A stretch of 25,766 bases of DNA from JANNFX01 sp031380225 (GTDB lineage: Bacteria; Pseudomonadota; Alphaproteobacteria; Rhizobiales; Hyphomicrobiaceae), in the NCBI GenBank assembly GCA_031380225.1, contig JANNFX010000135.1, positions 1 through 25,766 of the forward strand, in the 5' to 3' direction. The stretch's first letter is position 1. Each line of letters begins with the position of its first letter. The notes beneath the pieces are model-generated. The model worked only from the letters and a program-made list of their open reading frames with translations, did no database searches and had not been told where the DNA came from. Positions 23,688 through 25,766 of the stretch are shown here, one piece after another. Both the position numbers and the translations under genes were made by a program.

Positions 23688-24542
23688 ATGGATCCGATTT
23701 CGCAGCTGATTATGGATTGGAAAATCCCCGTTGGTAAATGGGGCAAAGCTGTTATCGACTTCATTATTGTAAACTTTCAGTGGCTGTTCGACGCCATCAA
23801 ATATGCGCTGAATTTTGCAGTTGAAGGATCCACCGGACTGCTATTGATGCTGCCTCCGGTCGTTCTCGCTGCGGCAATCGCTGGCTTGGCGTATTGGCTG
23901 CAGCGCTCGAAGTGGCTCGCGGTGGGCGTCTTGCTCGGCCTAATGTTCATTATCAACCAAGGGCTGTGGAAAGAAACCGTTCAGACCCTCGTGTTGGTTC
24001 TGGCAGCGACTTCGCTTTCCATGGCAATCGGTGTTCCGCTCGGAATTTGGGCCGCACATAACCCCCGGGTTTGGAAGGTTATGCAGCCGGTACTCGATCT
24101 AATGCAGACCATGCCAACCTTTGTCTATCTCATTCCGATCATGATTTTGTTCGGTCTCGGCGCAGCACCGGCACTTATCGTGACCATCATATTCGCCATG
24201 CCGGCGCCAGTGCGCATGACCTATCTCGGACTAACGTCGATACCGAAGCCGATGCTCGAAGCAGGGGAAAGCTTCGGCGCGACAAGGAGCCAGCAGCTTT
24301 GGAAAGTCGAATTGCCAGCGGCATTGCCATCGATCATGGCCGGGCTGACGCAATGCATCATGTTATCGCTATCAATGGTCGTGTTCGCGACGTTGATTGG
24401 TGCTCCAAGCCTTGGCAACCCGGTCAACAGGGCGTTGTCAAACCGTAATATCCCACTTGGCATTGAAGCCGGCCTTGCGCTCGTCGTCCTTGCAATCATT
24501 CTCGATCGCGCTTTGGCAGTCCGCACGGGGGCCAGAAAATGA
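23688..24542 (+). CDS. choW: Choline ABC transporter permease ChoW
   Basis: This inner-membrane permease of the ProW/OpuAB (binding-protein-dependent transport) family forms the choline channel. The 284-residue protein has about six to seven hydrophobic helices (for example LLMLPPVVLAAAIAGLAYW, WLAVGVLLGLMFIIN, TLVLVLAATSLSMAIGVPLGI, VYLIPIMILFGLG, ALIVTIIFAMPAPV). The EAA loop that docks the ATPase is at about 190-219 (EAGESFGATRSQQLWKVELPAA). The PTFVYLIP and GLGAAPALI segments are characteristic of quaternary-ammonium transporters. The start at 23688 has GGAGGG upstream. The stop overlaps the choV start by four bases (ATGA), implying coupled translation. Confidence 0.95.
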   Translation: MDPISQLIMDWKIPVGKWGKAVIDFIIVNFQWLFDAIKYALNFAVEGSTGLLLMLPPVVLAAAIAGLAYWLQRSKWLAVGVLLGLMFIINQGLWKETVQTLVLVLAATSLSMAIGVPLGIWAAHNPRVWKVMQPVLDLMQTMPTFVYLIPIMILFGLGAAPALIVTIIFAMPAPVRMTYLGLTSIPKPMLEAGESFGATRSQQLWKVELPAALPSIMAGLTQCIMLSLSMVVFATLIGAPSLGNPVNRALSNRNIPLGIEAGLALVVLAIILDRALAVRTGARK

Positions 24543-25723
24543 GCGTCGCGGTAGATTTCAAAAACGTCGATATCATCTTCGGAAACGACATCCCGGCCGC
24601 TTTGAAGCTGGTCGACGGCGGGGCAACGCGAGCCGAAATTCTCGCACAATCGGGGTCTGTGTTGGGAGCGGCCGGCGCCAACCTGACCGTCAACGAAGGC
24701 GAAATTTCAGTGCTGATGGGCCTTTCCGGCTCGGGAAAATCCACTCTGCTGCGCGCCGTCAATGGCCTCAATAAAGTTGCGCGCGGCGAGGTCTTGGTCA
24801 AAGACGGTGACCGCATGGTCGACGTCGCGTCGTGCGATCCCGATACGCTGCGCAAAATTCGCCAGAAACAAGTCGCGATGGTGTTCCAGCAGTTCGCGTT
24901 GCTGCCGTGGCGCACGGTGCGCGAGAATGCGGGCCTTGGTCTTGAATTGGCTGGCGTCAAGGGCGCCGAATACGACGAGCGCGTTGACCGGCAATTGAAG
25001 CTCGTCGGTCTCGATACGTGGGCCAACAAATACGTGCATGAGTTGTCGGGCGGTATGCAGCAACGCGTCGGCCTGGCCCGTGCCTTCGCCACCGATGCGC
25101 CGATCTTGTTGATGGATGAGCCATTCTCGGCACTCGACCCGTTGATCCGCACCAAACTGCAAGACGAACTGCTGCAGCTGCAGAAGTCGATTCAGAAAAC
25201 GATCGTTTTCGTCAGCCATGACCTCGAAGAGGCATTGAAGATCGGCAATCGCATTACGATCATGGAAGGCGGCCGCATTGTGCAGTCAGGCGCACCTGAA
25301 GACATCGTGTTAAGGCCGGCAAATGACTACGTGCGCGAGTTCATCGCCAACGTGAACCCGTTGTCGGTACTGACAGCATGGAACGTGATGCGCGATGCCC
25401 GCGATTTGGAACCAGCCGGCGTAGGCTGGGTATGGCTCGATCTTCGCAAGACCACGCGTTTCAAAGTCGATGCCTCGGGCAAAGTCTGCGAAGCAGAGTG
25501 TAACGGCAAGCAGGCCGCTTGGGTGTCATGTAGCGACGCCGAACAGCCGCTCCCTCCCGGCATGGGGCCGGTCTATTGGGCGCGCCCAGGCACCAGTCTC
25601 AAAACGGTGATCCTGGCCATGCACAAATCCGGCGTCGCGCCAGTTGCGTTGTTCGACGATGAAGACCGCCTCGTCGGCGCTATTGGCGTCCGCAACGTGT
25701 TGCAGGCTATTTTGCGGCGGTAA
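24539..25723 (+). CDS. choV: Choline ABC transporter ATP-binding protein ChoV
   Basis: ChoV hydrolyses ATP to drive choline import through ChoW. The 394-residue protein has Walker A GLSGSGKST (61-69), Q-loop VFQQFALLPW (114-123), ABC signature LSGGMQQR (168-175), Walker B ILLMDE (188-193) and the switch His226 (FVSHDLEE). A C-terminal extension of roughly 120 residues includes one recognisable CBS-like segment at the end (TSLKTVILAMHKSGVAPVALFDDEDRLVGAIGVRNVLQAIL), as in ProV/OpuAA. In related transporters this part senses ionic strength or regulates activity. The start overlaps the choW stop. Compared with E. coli ProV (400), the length is normal. No terminator is visible in the 43 bases left after its stop. 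Confidence 0.96.
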   Translation: MSVAVDFKNVDIIFGNDIPAALKLVDGGATRAEILAQSGSVLGAAGANLTVNEGEISVLMGLSGSGKSTLLRAVNGLNKVARGEVLVKDGDRMVDVASCDPDTLRKIRQKQVAMVFQQFALLPWRTVRENAGLGLELAGVKGAEYDERVDRQLKLVGLDTWANKYVHELSGGMQQRVGLARAFATDAPILLMDEPFSALDPLIRTKLQDELLQLQKSIQKTIVFVSHDLEEALKIGNRITIMEGGRIVQSGAPEDIVLRPANDYVREFIANVNPLSVLTAWNVMRDARDLEPAGVGWVWLDLRKTTRFKVDASGKVCEAECNGKQAAWVSCSDAEQPLPPGMGPVYWARPGTSLKTVILAMHKSGVAPVALFDDEDRLVGAIGVRNVLQAILRR

Positions 25724-25766
25724 CTTGCGGAACGCCCCAAACCCGATGGTTCCCGGACGCCGCGCT

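Noticed and set aside
1..25766. CRISPR arrays, insertion sequences, phage genes or toxin-antitoxin pairs
   Set aside because: No regularly spaced repeats, transposase or integrase motifs, or recognisable toxin or antitoxin families were seen.

Overview
The window is a chromosomal segment of an alphaproteobacterium. Support comes from the tRNA-His, which has A73, a G1:U72 pair and no encoded G-1 (the odd form known from a large alphaproteobacterial clade), and from proteins that read as alphaproteobacterial: a J-domain protein with a conserved N-terminal part, a LolA-family carrier, and a ChoXWV choline transporter. I cannot name a genus. I see no phage, insertion sequence or CRISPR array.

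Layout. (1) 1-5035: housekeeping genes. The 3' part of uvrC, a convergent J-domain protein, typA/bipA, and a small cyclic-nucleotide-binding-fold protein. (2) 5036-7817: a probable structured small RNA with its own promoter and terminator, then leftward genes for a LolA-like lipoprotein carrier, RsmD, and a membrane-anchored protein of unknown function. (3) 7818-11110: a roughly 590-base stretch with no recognisable gene, a pteridine-reductase-like SDR enzyme, a soluble orphan histidine kinase convergent with it, and a 324-base stretch with no gene. (4) 11111-12204: tRNA-His followed by a GNAT-like gene and a possible small membrane protein. (5) 12222-17668: a leftward operon aceE-aceF-lpd encoding a complete pyruvate dehydrogenase complex with the homodimeric type of E1. 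(6) 17950-25723: a choline island. betB-betA run leftward (choline to betaine aldehyde to glycine betaine). A GlxA/GbdR-type AraC regulator is divergent from them. choX-choW-choV run rightward (periplasmic choline-binding protein, permease, ATPase).

The choline island works as a unit. ChoXWV imports choline, BetA and BetB oxidise it to glycine betaine, and the regulator between the two arms probably senses a related compound. No betI, betC or betT is present. The betB/regulator gap carries three inverted repeats that are good operator candidates. A strong hairpin between choX and choW probably sets the ratio of binding protein to membrane parts.

The most unusual items are: the candidate sRNA at about 5093-5231 (minus strand), whose hairpin loops expose C-rich anti-Shine-Dalgarno-like sequence; a perfect 13-base-arm palindrome inserted in frame inside uvrC, whose 11-base core recurs near the tRNA-His; the divergent tRNA-His; and the tandem inverted repeats in the bet/regulator gap. 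No wholly new multi-gene system is evident.
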